NCBI RefSeq assembly: GCF_013368755.1
Contig: NC_049563.1
Location: forward strand, 3,472,001-3,536,000
From: Talaromyces rugulosus
Taxonomy: Eukaryota > Ascomycota > Eurotiomycetes > Eurotiales > Trichocomaceae
Direction: 5' to 3'
Length of the DNA stretch: 64,000 nt
Position numbers and translations under genes: made by a program. Shown piece by piece: positions 33,032 to 44,914 of this stretch. A model generated the notes under the pieces. The model worked only from the letters and a program-made list of their open reading frames with translations. It was not told the origin of the DNA and searched no databases. Every line of letters starts with the position of its first letter. Position 1 is the first letter of the stretch.

Positions 33032-33549
33032 TCTTGGCTTCTTGTTTGCTGCGTTCGTGTCTTGACAGGGTCGAGCTGAGGCAAAAAAATAAACAACGAG
33101 CGAGAGTTGTTATCGCCAGCTGATAACCGGGGACACCCCACCTTCCACCAGGAACGCCGTGCGATTAGCTCCGATTGTCCCGCTACAATCTTGACATCAT
33201 TCAACACCACTTTGTTAACACAGTTTGGTATTTTGATTTAGAGCCTCGATATCGCTGAAAGCTCAGAACTCACGAGCTCACGTGGGTAATCTTCTCATAA
33301 CACGGCGATTTGGTGTTCACGTCATGGGACGCATCTTGTGATCCGATCCGCTGCTTATCAATACTATCGCCTCCTCAGCTGTACTTTACTGCCTGGACGA
33401 GGCTGGACTGTTGGATTCTTTCCATTTTCTTTTTTCCAGAAGAAAAACTACAGGCTTGCGGCAAGAATCTTGATATAACCGAGTCCAAAAAATCATACTG
33501 ATACCGCGGTCTACTTCTTGCCGGCTGTGTGCCAGCGTTTCTTGTCAAG
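33032..33549. other. Divergent promoter between dCMP deaminase and atg7
   Basis: A 518-bp shared promoter. No further gene is supported; the short frames in it have no domains. Confidence 0.5.
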
Positions 33550-35974
33550 ATGCAGTATACTCCATTTGTGTCGGACATCGAGCTGCCGTTCTATACGTCT
33601 TTGGCATCCCAGAAAATCAACCTTGATAAATTGAACGATGCACCGAGAAAAGTGTTGGGGTTGTATGAAGTCCGACCCTCGGACACGCCTGCTGCGTCCT
33701 GTCGAATGCAGATCCTGGGGAATGCTCTAGTTAGCGACAAGTAAGTCTGGCGATATATACTCTTTAACGATTTCGTTGACTGCTGCTAACGTATGTATAT
33801 TGGCTTAGTGTTCCCTCTGCTTACTATAGAGCAGAAGGCATGATTAAAAACTTTAACACGGTTGAAGAATATAGAAATGCGGACAAACTGGCAATGCTGC
33901 AAGACGCCGGAAAGAAGGTAAGCAATACCTATCTATAGATATCTGTTGTGTTTCTCACTCGTACTTTGTCAGATCCTGGATGCTATAAATGATGAATCAA
34001 TATATGCTCGACCTTCATTGCTAGCGTCTTTTCTAATACTTACTTTCGCCGACCTTAAGAAATACAAGTTTCAGTACTGGTTCGCTTTTCCAGCAATAAT
34101 TCCCCAGCCACACTGGGTCCCTGTACCACAGGAAACTTCAAAGCTGGAAAAGCCTTCGGATGAACCATTATTACCTGGCTCCAGACTATTGTTGGGAAAC
34201 GAGAGCTCAGGACTTGTCGATGCGGTGCAGACATGGAAAAGCGCAACTGATACATGCCAACACGGATTTTTCTTGGCCCTGAAAACGCGGGAGAATATAG
34301 ACTCCCAGCTCACAGATCGACCTACATGGAAAGTTTCAACTCTTGCAGACTACGAAAAGGGGTTTTTCGAAGGCTCAAATCCGGATGATCAGTTCATTTG
34401 TTTTGCAGACCCATCAAACTATTCCAACGCCCCAGGATGGATCCTGCGCAACCTCTTGGTTCTGCTACAACAGAAATGGGGGCTTCATAAGGCCCAAATT
34501 TTATGCTACCGAGATGTCCCATCCAAGCCTGATTCAGGCCGTAGCCTGGTGGTTACTATGCAATTGGACCTCCCCTCCGATGCGAAAGCTCCTCAAGGCA
34601 TTTTGTCTTCTGCCAATATGCCAAAGGTCACTGGCTGGGAGCGGAATAGTGCTGGAAAACTCTCTGGGCGCTTGGCCGATTTGACAGCATACATGGACCC
34701 TCAAAAGTAAGTTTCACATCTTGACGGGAACAAAAATCAAACTGACATCATACAAAAGACTAGCCGATCAGGCAGTAGACCTGAACCTGAAGCTCATCAA
34801 GTGGAGGATAAGCCCGAACCTGAATCTCGATAAAGTAAAGGCAACAAGCTGTCTTTTACTGGGTGCAGGAACGCTGGGGAGCTACGTCGCGCGGAATCTA
34901 CTCGTAAGGGATCTAGAACCATTATCCTCTTTATCATTCAAAATACTAAGACTTTCATGAATAGGGCTGGGGCGTACGAAAGATCACGTTTGTGGACAAC
35001 GGATCCGTATCCTTTTCTAATCCTGTGAGACAGCCGTTATTTGACTTCAAAGACTGTTTATCGGGAGGAGCAAAGAAGGCGCACCGCGCTGCAGAAGCCT
35101 TGAAGGAGATCTATCCCGGGGTAAACTCGACAGGTCACGTTCTCTCTGTGCCAATGCCTGGCCATCCAGTCACCGATGCAAAACAAACTGCTGCAGATTT
35201 CGAACTTCTTCAAAAACTGATAGAGGAACACGACGTCATCTTCCTACTTATGGATAGCAGGGAGTCCCGATGGCTGCCCACCGTGATGGGAAAGTCTCTT
35301 GGTAAAATCGTGATGAATGCCGCTCTTGGATTTGACACATTCGTGGTCATGCGGCATGGTGTTAAGATTGATAGCTCGAGGGACGCTGAGCTGGGCTGTT
35401 ACTTTTGTAACGACGTCGTCGCTCCCATAGATGTGAGTAGAGGCCACTTTCTACAGTGTTGATAAAACTAACGGCAAGTACAGTCTATGAAAGATCAAAC
35501 GCTTGATCAGCAATGCACTGTGACCCGGCCGGGGGTCTCTGCAATCGCATCGGCATTATTGGTTGAACTTTTTGTGTCTATTTTACAAGATCCTGCCGGA
35601 GCTGCGGCGCTTGCCCCTACCTCCCAAAACGATGACCGTGGTGATCACCCTCTTGGTCTTGTGCCACACCAGATCAGAGGTTTCCTTTCCACGTTTACCA
35701 ACATTCCTGTGACAGGAAAAAGCTACGACTGCTGCAGCGCCTGTTCGGACAAAATAGTGGATGCGTACAGGAAAGATGGTTGGGATTTTGTCCAGAAAGC
35801 GATCAATGACAAAGAATACGTGGAGGAGTTGAGTGGTTTGAAAGAGGTGATTGAAGTCTTGACGTTTTCGTTTGATCAACGACGCTAACAGACTCGTAGG
35901 TCCAGCGGAGAGCTGAAGAAGCTGCTGCGGACATTGAATGGGACGATGATTCCGAAGAGCTTATTGAAGATTAA
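33550..35974 (+). CDS. atg7: Atg7, E1-like activating enzyme of autophagy
   Basis: Seven exons: 33550-33740, 33809-33917, 33973-34706, 34759-34903, 34965-35432, 35484-35846 and 35900-35974. Together they give 694 aa. The N-terminal Atg3-binding domain starts [17 protein letters not shown]. The adenylation domain has the nucleotide loop [17 protein letters not shown] (GAGTLG near 380-385) and [20 protein letters not shown]. The catalytic Cys is at about residue 560 in [11 protein letters not shown]. Two CxxC zinc sites, CYFCND and CCSACS, are present. The acidic C-terminus ends [12 protein letters not shown] and is needed for Atg8 binding. Role: it activates Atg8 and Atg12 and passes them to Atg3 and Atg10. 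The stop is only 53 bp from that of convergent mrm2. Confidence 0.97.
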
Positions 35975-36027
35975 TTTGAGAGGAGAGCCCCCATATCGCT
36001 TGAGGTTGTTTCCGCAGGTCGCCGAGT

Positions 36028-37253
36028 TCACTCCGCCGGAAGCACAGCTGACCTTGAGGCGTCAGGCTTCCTGGCCAGGGCGACAAAGAACGCCTCTCGT
36101 GATTCCTGCCGTTCTGGTTAGAAAATATTTCATTTTTCATGATGAAATGATATCCCATACACTACGAGAAGACTCGGGCTTTAGCCGATGAACCTTGTCG
36201 AACAAGGCCTTGAGTTGTTTCTCGAGGGCCTTGTCTTCGGCACCCTGGTAGAATTTGCACACAAAGTGGCCACCGGATTTGAGGACGTTGAAACTGAATT
36301 CAAGAGCAGCTCGGCACAGATCCTATATAGATGGCATTTAGTTATCTTTTTGTTATGACAATATAGTTATTGCAATGATTGCTCACCATACTACCAGCAT
36401 GGTCTCGGAAACTGATACCGCTGGTGTTCATCATCCTATGATACGGGTTACTAAGGCTCCTATTCCAAAATCCTCTAGTTTGAACCCAGGGAGCGGACAT
36501 GTCGCTTAGAACAACATCAACCGTTCGTTCTGTTGGTGAATTGGGCACTTTGGCAGGATTCGATGCCTGCGTCCCTGTGCTGCCACTTTCCGTAGAATTA
36601 AGACCGATTGTGTTCACGTATTCTGTCTCTGACGACGGTGATCGGGGTCGTCCCCGTTTGGGATCGCGCACAAAGTCCAAGACATACTGCTGTATTTCCG
36701 GGGAAAGGAAATTGCCTTGTATTGTCGACACGCCCTTTGGCGGCTGGGCCGGAATGATGTCGACACCCAAGACCCTTCCATTCGGCTGAGTGCGGCTCGC
36801 GGCGACCTGTATTGTGAGGATTTGAAGCTTACTAAAGCCGGGCAGCTGTATTGCTTACTTGAGACCAGGACCCTGGTGCATATCCCTAACAAAAGAATTG
36901 GTATCAGCATAAATTCATAAAGTAATCCAGGGTAGCTTCCGAGACTAACGAGGTCAACAACCGTCTGTCCGCTTCGAAAAATCCGGTATTGTTCGTCAAT
37001 CTAAAACATTGATTAGCGGACTGTCTGCGGCCATTCGAGTGGCATAGCTTCTTCTTACCTGTAGGAGCTTAAAGGCAGCTCTGCTTTTCAGCCCCTTGAC
37101 AGTGGCCTCCCTTGTGAACTGGTCATTCTTTTGGCGGGCCTGCCACTGCTTCGACGAAGCAAACCGCTTGAAGAGTGTCGGCGCGAAACTGCTCTTAGAC
37201 TGACAAAGTTGAAACCGTTGCCACAGGGAAGTTGAGGGCCCCTTGAAAGTCAT
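36028..37253 (-). CDS. mrm2: Mitochondrial 21S rRNA uridine-2'-O-methyltransferase (Mrm2/FtsJ)
   Basis: Six minus-strand exons: 37253-37059, 37000-36950, 36885-36859, 36806-36387, 36322-36161 and 36105-36028, giving 310 aa. The N-terminus is basic (QRFQLCQSKSSFAPTLFKRF), fitting mitochondrial import. FtsJ motifs follow: RAAFKLLQ (catalytic Lys), VVDLGYAPGSWSQVAASRT (SAM loop, built from three exons), LGVDIIP, VDVVLSDMSAP (catalytic Asp), LKSGGHFVCKFYQG and SSRSESREAFFVALARKP (catalytic Lys and Glu). Exon 3 is a 27-nt microexon that codes most of the SAM loop. An insertion of about 60 residues with Ser/Thr/Pro sits before the DMSAP motif. Role: it methylates a uridine in the mitochondrial large rRNA. 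Confidence 0.93.
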
Positions 37254-37551
37254 ATGTCCGAGTAGGCCCGGAGCTGGGGCAGAGGTGTTTTTTTTTGGAA
37301 AGGAAACCCTTCAATGCGAATCCAGCAACTGATGCTGCTGGCGAATAATAAATTATTCGTTCATGCGAAGTTCATGCAGCCCGCGTCATGACGGCCGAGG
37401 CGAGGCGCTTCCGCCGCTAAGACCGACTTGGACTGGCTGAGGGAAGAAAAAAAAATAAGGCGATAAGAGATTCACCGCTTGCTTCTATCAACCCACTCAA
37501 TCCCCGTATATCACCTAGTCTCCAGGCCAATTGCTTATATATCTATTCAAG

Positions 37552-39153
37552 ATGTCTAAGCGATCCGGTTCCGGCGAGAATAAACACTCGAGGAAGAGGG
37601 CCAAAACAGAGGAGCAGGTGTCTGCAGACGACTCCGATACGCCCAAGCAGGACAAGAAAAAATCAAAGAAGAGTTATCGCCAATCAGCCAACCTGAATGC
37701 CGTTCCCCAGGCGGAAATCGACGCTTTCCAAGAGGCTAATCTGGTGGAGATTTCGGATCCCCTGGACAAAGAGCAGACCCTACGCCCCATCATCACCTTT
37801 GAGCACATGCCCGATTTTGACGATGCGCTGTACGAACCCCTTCGCAGTTTCTCAGCACCGACCCCGGTCCAGGCTGCGACATGGCCGCTGCTCTTCTCAG
37901 GCCGCGATGTCATCGGAATCGCAGAGACGGGGAGCGGCAAGACATTGGCGTTTGGGTTGCCCTGCCTCAGGAAAATGGTCGCCTTGAAGAAGAAGAAAAC
38001 GAAGCCTTCCCACCCAACGGCCGTAATGCTCACTCCGACTCGGGAGCTTGCGATGCAGATTCACGACCAACTGGAGAAGTACGCCTCGCCCGTCGGCATC
38101 AAGGTCACTTGCATCTTTGGAGGTGTTAGGAAGGACGAACACAGAGCGGCCCTGAAGACAGCCACTGTGGTGGTTGCCACTCCTGGTCGCTTGAAGGATC
38201 TTATCGGAGAAGGATCCGTGAACTTGGGAAAGGTGAAATATCTTGTGCTCGACGAGGCCGACCGAATGTTGGACAAAGGGTTTGAGCAAGACATCAAAGA
38301 AATCATCGGCACCATGCCGGTCTCGAAAAGACAAACTGCCATGTTCACTGCAACATGGCCTCCCTCGGTCAGAAATCTAGCTGAAGGATTTACCCGCGAT
38401 CCGGCTATGATCACAGTTGGCGGCAAGCCATCAGGAGACCCTCGTGCAAACACTCGCATCAAGCAGGATGTAGAAGTGCTCTCACCTTATGACAAGGAGC
38501 AGAGGCTCTTGCAGATTCTTGGAGGCCTCCAGAAGAAGGCCGTTACGGATAGGGTCTTGGTCTTTTGTCTTTATAAAAAGGAAGCCACTCGCATTGAGCG
38601 ATTCATTCAATCCAGAGGCTACAAGGTTGCCGGTATTCACGGAGACTTGAGCCAGAGCGATAGATTTAAGAGTCTAGACGCTTTCAAGTCCGGTACCGTT
38701 CCTATTCTGGTTGCTACCGATGTTGCAGCTCGAGGCCTAGACATCCCGGCAGTGAAGACGGTAATCAATGTGACCTTCCCGTTGACAATTGAGGACTATG
38801 TACACCGGATTGGACGGTAAGTGATATTTGAATATTTACATTTCCAGCCTGCTGATTTATTGTATAGAACCGGTCGTGCTGGTGCCGAGGGTCATGCTAT
38901 CACCTTTTTCACAGAGAATGATAAGACACACTCAGGAGCGTAAGTTCACCATTTTCCTGGGGAAAAAAAAAAAAAGAAAACCACTGACTTTTCCAGGTTG
39001 ATAAACGTATTGAAGGCAGCAAATCAAAATGTTCCTGACTCACTTATGAAATTCGGCACAACCGTTAAGAAAAAGCAGCACGGGGCTTATGGTGCATTTT
39101 TCAAGGATGTCGAATCGACTAAAGCCGCGACCAAGATCACCTTTGATGATTGA
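37552..39153 (+). CDS. dbp3: DEAD-box ATP-dependent RNA helicase Dbp3
   Basis: Exons 37552-38816, 38868-38939 and 38997-39153 encode 497 aa. The N-terminus is Lys-rich and nucleolar in character ([21 protein letters not shown]). Helicase motifs in order: Q motif SAPTPVQ, motif I AETGSGKT (124-131), Ia PTRELAMQ, Ib TPGRL, II DEAD (234-237), III TAT (the usual Dbp3 variant of SAT), [34 protein letters not shown]. The first intron cuts motif VI between Gly and Arg. Role: 60S ribosome biogenesis, with a part in processing at site A3 of pre-rRNA. The 3' end lies 55 bp from that of convergent rft1. Confidence 0.97.
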
Positions 39154-39208
39154 TATTTGTAGACTAGAAATAAAAGTTGTCTAATTCTTTTTCTTATATT
39201 GATGCTCT

Positions 39209-41020
39209 TCAAGCACGAAAATAGCTTTTATACTGCGCTAGAATGAATGCCCGTTCCGAAAAGAGACTATATATGTTCAGAGTTAGCGAATGAATGTAGT
39301 GGTATTTCTTGTCAAAGTCAACTTACGTCATTATACCACAAACTGCTGCAAACCCAAGCACAAAAATATTGTAAAACAAGTCGTCGTACGATGGACTGGG
39401 CTCAACCGCTCTTCGAGATGCTGCAAGAACCAATACGCCAAACGTTTGAAGTTTCGGACTAAATTCGGAAACCTGCAAGTCCGAGTTGTTCTGTCGCAGA
39501 TACTTTCGAATGTAAAAAAAGCTCCATATTGTCCTGATCGACATGTTGATGACGTTGGCCCAGACCAAGCCAACTGCGCCAGAGTCCACAACGTTCAATA
39601 AGAGGAAGGAGACTAGGCAGAAGCAAGCAGAAAAGACGCTCAGCCACACGGCGTGCCTTCGCATATCCGAAGGACTGGCTGAGGCCGACACGAACGCTTC
39701 TGTGATACCGTTGAATGCTAAAAACGGGATATAGCAACAGTATGTCGATAGTAATTCTTGAACCTTTGGCGACATCCAGCGAGATCCAATTAAAAACCGC
39801 AAGAAGATGGGAATAGTACTGGGCCCGATGGACAAGGCGAGGATAGCAAAGATGGAGTACGTTCGCATCACATTAACCAACTGGGATTTGGCAGCTTCAA
39901 CGTAGGTCTTGTGGCTGCGGCTGTCTTTGTCCGTCGTGTTGAGTTGGCCAGTCCAGATATTCCGACAGCTCTCTTCAATGGGCTGAAAAACCATGCGGGC
40001 GACGAGACCACCATAATTGGACGCCAAGGCATATATACCCTGGTCTTCCAAAGTGGAGAAAGCAGCTAGGATCATGGAATCTCCCTGAGTGAGGAAATGC
40101 TTCACGATTGATTGAAGATACATGTTGGCACCTAGCCAAACCAAGCGACGAGAGAACCTATCGAATAGATATTGCGATCCAGATCTGTTTTTATATTTAG
40201 TATAGAGAATACCCACGATGAAAATGTCTTCGTACCGTGATTGAATTGGGGTAAGCCAGAATGAAAACGCCCGTGTCTTGTCACGCATCAACATTTGCCA
40301 ACTGTATCCAGACAGCAAAGCACAAGCAAATGCTAAATAGCCCAGACCAAACGGCAAGACACCTGTATACCAGCCTTTCCAAGAAGCCCAAATGGTAAAC
40401 CCACAGGTCGCCAAGCTCCGAGCAAAAGCTGCCGTCATTTCTACTGCAGCCCTTTCCTTGTAAAGCATCCGCTGCAGGACGACTGCGAAGAAAGGTTCGG
40501 TCCCAAGTTCGATGATACAGGAGAATCCAACTAGCTGTACGCTTTGGTAAAAAAACGGTACCGATGCGGTCTCTGTCGTTGCCCACAAATGGTAACAAAT
40601 TCCTAGGAAGCCTGACAATAGAATACCGAGAGCTATTGCAAGGTAGGACATGTTGACCACCGTTTGAGATGAACGGGAGACATCCTGAGCGTGCTCTCGC
40701 TCTTGCTCACTAGCTTGTTTATCATCTTTCGACGAAGGATTTTTCTTTTCTGATACGTCCGCGGAGGACCTAGCTAGTGGCTCTCGTTGGATAGCAGCAC
40801 GCAGACACTCCCTGGAGAAGAACAGAACCGTGATGTAATACAACTCCAATTGTGTCGCTACCCCAAAGACCTCAGGAGACAAGCGACGCAAGACTAGCTG
40901 ATTTGAAGCAAATGTCAACACTCGCGATACCACTTGGATCAATATCAGATAGCTCGTCCCTCGGGCTGCTGACACTTGTGGTTGTTGTGCAGCTAGGCGG
41001 CTATTTTTACCCTCGACCAT
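39209..41020 (-). CDS. rft1: Rft1, ER lipid-linked oligosaccharide translocation protein
   Basis: Minus-strand exons 41020-39327 and 39266-39209 encode 583 aa. It is a polytopic protein with about 12 membrane segments. Family landmarks are ARGTSYLILIQVVSRVLTF and LSPEVFGVATQLELYYITVL near the N-terminus, and FSRECLRAAIQR. A hydrophilic loop (about residues 80-120) is rich in Lys, Glu and Ser. The short last exon adds TLFSERAFILAQYKSYFRA; without it the protein would end in a membrane helix. Role: needed for N-glycan precursor assembly at the ER, proposed to help Man5GlcNAc2-PP-dolichol reach the lumen; the direct flippase role is disputed. Confidence 0.95.
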
Positions 41021-41576
41021 TGTAGCGACTAAGAACTATTATATTCGAAATCGCAATGGATTGTGGTCCTTCCCTTTCCCGATCGAGCTGTTAGACGGGC
41101 ATCTTTGCAAGATCGTGGAGTATTATTCAATCAATCAATCAATCATAATGAATACGTTGCTTGATATAGACACCTAGGACCCACTCCCGTCAAGATTACT
41201 GGTCAACTCCTTGAAACTGGTCTTGGCGCCAAGGGATGATTCTCAGATGGACGAATTGCACTTTAAGACATAACATTATCATTGAATGATTTATATAGCT
41301 GATATAGCACAACAAACAATACATGAAGATGCAAGGAAGAGGCCAAATCACCATTTACATCGCCTAATTGAGAGGTCGTCACGGAATGGGTATATTCCGG
41401 TTTCTAAACAACGATGCACTCTGCAAACTATCTAATATTCATACACTCCCACCGCTGCTTCTCCTCAATTGGATAACCAAGCCCGCTTGGGCAGAGGCAA
41501 AAAGGATTGGTTCGTTTTGATCAAGCCACAAGTCAACCAAATACTGTACTTGTTGGTCGCAGACGAACTAGAAAAC
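41021..41576. other. rft1 promoter and ost3 3' region
   Basis: 556 bp without a gene. It contains a tetranucleotide microsatellite (TCAA)n at 41127-41145. Confidence 0.6.
41127..41145 (+). repeat. TCAA tetranucleotide microsatellite
   Basis: Nearly five uninterrupted copies of TCAA in the rft1 upstream region. Confidence 0.9.
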
Positions 41577-42722
41577 TCAGAATGGGGGGAGGAAGAATGG
41601 GTAGCCTCCGTTTTTGACTCTGAAGACACTGAGGAGGAAGCTGTAGACTCCAAGGAGCACCACACCCCAAATAACAACGGCCACTTGCTGAGATTTGTTG
41701 TCGGACATACGGGGAACCTTCAGTGCAAGTGCAATGGTTGCAAATGACAGCACACCGTCTAAATATCAGTTGAGTTAGTATTGAAATGCTTCTGGTATGT
41801 TTGGCTGCGTGGAAAGGCACTCACAAATTGCGGCTATAATCTGAGTCTCCATGCCAAACTGGTTTGAGAAACCACCAGCAAAGTAGCTAATTCCACCTCG
41901 GCCGTCTCCAGCAATGTACGGCACTTTGCGAATGTGGTTGAACATGTGGCCACTGGTAAAGAGAAGAACGGCGATGAGACTGATCCCGGCCCAGATATTT
42001 CGGTTTTGAAGCACAGGTAGGATATATGGCGAAGCGACCGTGAAGACGGTTATGATACCAAGAAACAGCGTGATCCCTGAACCAATTCGCACGTAATTGA
42101 TCGGGCGTACGATACGAGGCTTCGGGCCTTCTGGGAGATGACGGTTTATCCAGTTATAGAGTTGATCGGCAGAAATTGGACTGTACGGCACTGTCAGCTT
42201 GAAGTCAATGGCAATCGCAGCGATACTACTTACCCAGTGAATTCGAATGAGAAGGGGCCATCTGCCGACGCGTATGGGCCTGTAGAGGGCGGGAACACCA
42301 GTACCACGGGGGCAGTTTGTAGCATAAGCTGGGATTTGTTAGATCCGACAACACCAGAAGTCTGAAGCTTTTCCGCTTACACTCTTGAAAGTTTCTTTTC
42401 CGTCAGTGAAATCCAGGGTACCAAAGACCATGTTGATATCTTCCACTTGGCCTTTGTTCCAGCTTCTTGCGATGATATCCCACTCAGGTTGGAATTCCCG
42501 GCAGAGAACACAGCCAAAGCGACTGTCTATCGCAGTGAGAAGAACGGCGGTGAAGTAATCACGAGGAGCAACTGTGAGTTCATTGTATGTCTTATCGTTG
42601 AGATCGATGGCGCCCCCGTGAGATAGCGATTGAAAGCGCTCGAACTTGTCGACCTTGGGTTTTGCAGCAAAGGCAGCTCCCGCCGTGCAGAGCAAAGCGG
42701 TGAGGTAGGAAAGGAACAGCAT
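41577..42722 (-). CDS. ost3: Oligosaccharyltransferase subunit Ost3/Ost6
   Basis: Minus-strand exons 42722-42381, 42328-42234, 42180-41825 and 41758-41577 encode 324 aa. The signal peptide is at about 1-19 (MLFLSYLTALLCTAGAAFA). A thioredoxin-like luminal domain follows, with the CxxC pair in SRFGCVLCREF, and LQTAPVVLVFPP after it. Four C-terminal membrane segments include IWAGISLIAVLLFTSGHMFN and VAVVIWGVVLLGVYSFLLSV. An upstream non-ATG extension of the frame to 42782 is not used. Role: the gamma subunit of the OST complex, which holds substrate cysteines to improve glycosylation of nearby sequons. It is head to head with a coiled-coil gene, with 259 bp between starts. Confidence 0.95.
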
Positions 42723-42981
42723 ACTGAAGATATTGCGGCCTCGTTCGCGATGCAGGTGTCGAGGCGGAGGGAAGCTCAGCACGGCGGTTTAACGTTAGGT
42801 GTCCAATATGGCCTCGATGCGCTTGCCCGAGATAGGCAACCTGTGGGGTATGCGCGGCCCCACTCGGCTCTAATCTCTATATGGAAAGCTGCTGCCACGC
42901 GCCTGCTGCGCGTCCTGTTAATTAAATGGAATACTACTCAGTCATCGCATGAAGATACCATTCTGACCACTGTCGATAATA

Positions 42982-44634
42982 ATGATGAAAGCGAGTCTTC
43001 CTTGCCACAATGGGCTGTGTCTTGCCCGCGAGGTGTGTTTCGCAGTCCCCCAGAATGCAGTTTCCACCAGCCACTCATTGTTGTTATTTTTGCTATTCAG
43101 TACGAATTGTCGTTCAAGTCTGCGCAGCTCGAGATTGCGTACGAAAAGACCGTGTCTCAACTAGAGAGCCTCGTGGATGATGAGGCCGCTCGTAAGCTGC
43201 GTGTGGCATGCCAGATATTTGAGACGGATAACGAATTATTGAGGCTACAATGCGAGCGACTGGATAACGATGCTGTTGAGTCTGCGCAACTTCAGGACAG
43301 TTTGAATCAACAGCTGCTTCACGCCAACGATGAAATTAAAAGCCTACAATCCTCTCTACGAATGAACAATCGGACCATGCAAGGAATAAAGGTATGCTGC
43401 TCTGTGTCTGTCTGATTGCGATACACAGGTCCTAAACTGTTTACAGAGCGACCTTCTTACCAAAAACCACAAATCGTCCGACTACGAGCAAATATCGGCC
43501 GACAAGCTTGCCCTATCCAAAGAAATATCTGCTCTGAAGCAAGAGATCGGACATCTTAAAAACCAGACCAGCTCCTACCAAACTCTTGTATCCGAGAAAC
43601 AGGCCTTGGAACGACAGCTGAATTCGTTCGAAATCCAAATGGAAGACGAGAGACGTGCATTTGAACGAAATAAAGCAAACGGTTCCACTGCGGGAGGCGA
43701 GACTCAACGTCAGTTGGAATCATTACAAGAAGAGCTGAAGAACGAAATTGAAGATAAACGCCGCCTAGAAAAGGAAGAGCGTGAGAAATCCGCCGCGTGG
43801 GAGAATGAGAAGAAAGCTCTAGAAGAACGATTACAGACCGTACGAAAACAACTGCGCAACGCTAAAGACAAATTGAAGGGATATCGAGAAAGCGAATCCA
43901 ACCCACACATACTCTCACGACCTAGCCAGGGTCGCCAAAGTAGTCTATCCCAACGAGACTCTTCCCTTGGCCATAGTATCAACAGTTTTGATGCTGATAT
44001 GACAATTGCAACACCAGGAGCTATTCGTACTGCTGCAGATCCCAAACGACAAATCGCCGCGCCCGGAGAGAAATCTACATTCTCAATCACCCCCTACCTG
44101 AACCGCAATAAACCAACTACCAACTCTCCAAATACTTCGGATGAGGATCTTGAAGTGGATTCTGATCAGCAGCATCGCATCGAAAAGAAACCGAAGCCGT
44201 CAAAGAGCAGCTCCCGCGTTGACAGCCGCAAGGAAAACAAAAAACCGCCCAAAAAAGTTGATGGTAAAAATCGACGAAAGGTAGATGATGAAGAAGAGGC
44301 CTCTGAGAACCATGAAGCAAACAATCGCAGTGATGAATCATTAGACGAAGACACGACCTTGCCCGGCCAAGGAGGAGCGCGAGTATTGCAAAACGCCACA
44401 GCTAGCAAAGCTTCTCAGGAAGGGAAACAGCCTCAAAGAAAACGAAAAATCTTAGGTGGGCAGCGTGACAAGACGCTATTTGATGATGAAGACGACGATT
44501 TGGAAAGACCAACAAAGGACAGAAGACTCACGTCGACTTTGCATTCGGGAATACAGGCTCTTCGTGCCTCTCGTCAGACTTTTAACGAGAAGTCGAACTT
44601 TTCTCCCTTGAAGCGTACTAAGAGACTTGTATAA
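42982..44634 (+). CDS. Coiled-coil protein with basic C-terminal half, function unknown
   Basis: Exons 42982-43032, 43101-43391 and 43447-44634 encode 509 aa. I do not recognise the family. The start MMKASLPCHNGLCLARE was chosen because it is the only ATG giving a phase-0 join to YELSFKSAQLEIAYEKTVSQ. Residues about 20-290 form heptad-like coiled coils in two blocks (for example LRVACQIFETDNELLRLQCE, then LKNEIEDKRRLEKEEREKSA). The remainder is disordered and charged, with Ser/Thr-Pro sites, several basic clusters (KRKILGGQRDK) and the C-terminus NFSPLKRTKRLV. The layout suggests a nuclear structural or chromosome/spindle-associated protein, but that is only inference. Confidence 0.8.
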
Positions 44635-44914
44635 TTCTACCTGTCTAATTGCTATATATAAATAATTTCTTAATATGCTAGCATGACATCATATGATACC
44701 TCTTTCGTTCATAAGAATTACCATCTCATCATTTCGCTTTAGATGAAGAATTCGACAAGGTAAAATAAGCAAAGATATTCATCAGAGGCATGTCAATTTT
44801 ATTAGACTAAGTACGGAAAAACGAATTCGATACAAGTAGAATTTTACTTGGAAAATCTGAACACTTGAATGTTTTACATGACCACAAGCATTGGAACAGG
44901 ACAAGGATAACATT

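Noticed and set aside
42723..42782. 20-codon N-terminal extension of ost3
   Set aside because: It lacks an ATG and would bury the clear signal peptide that starts at 42722.
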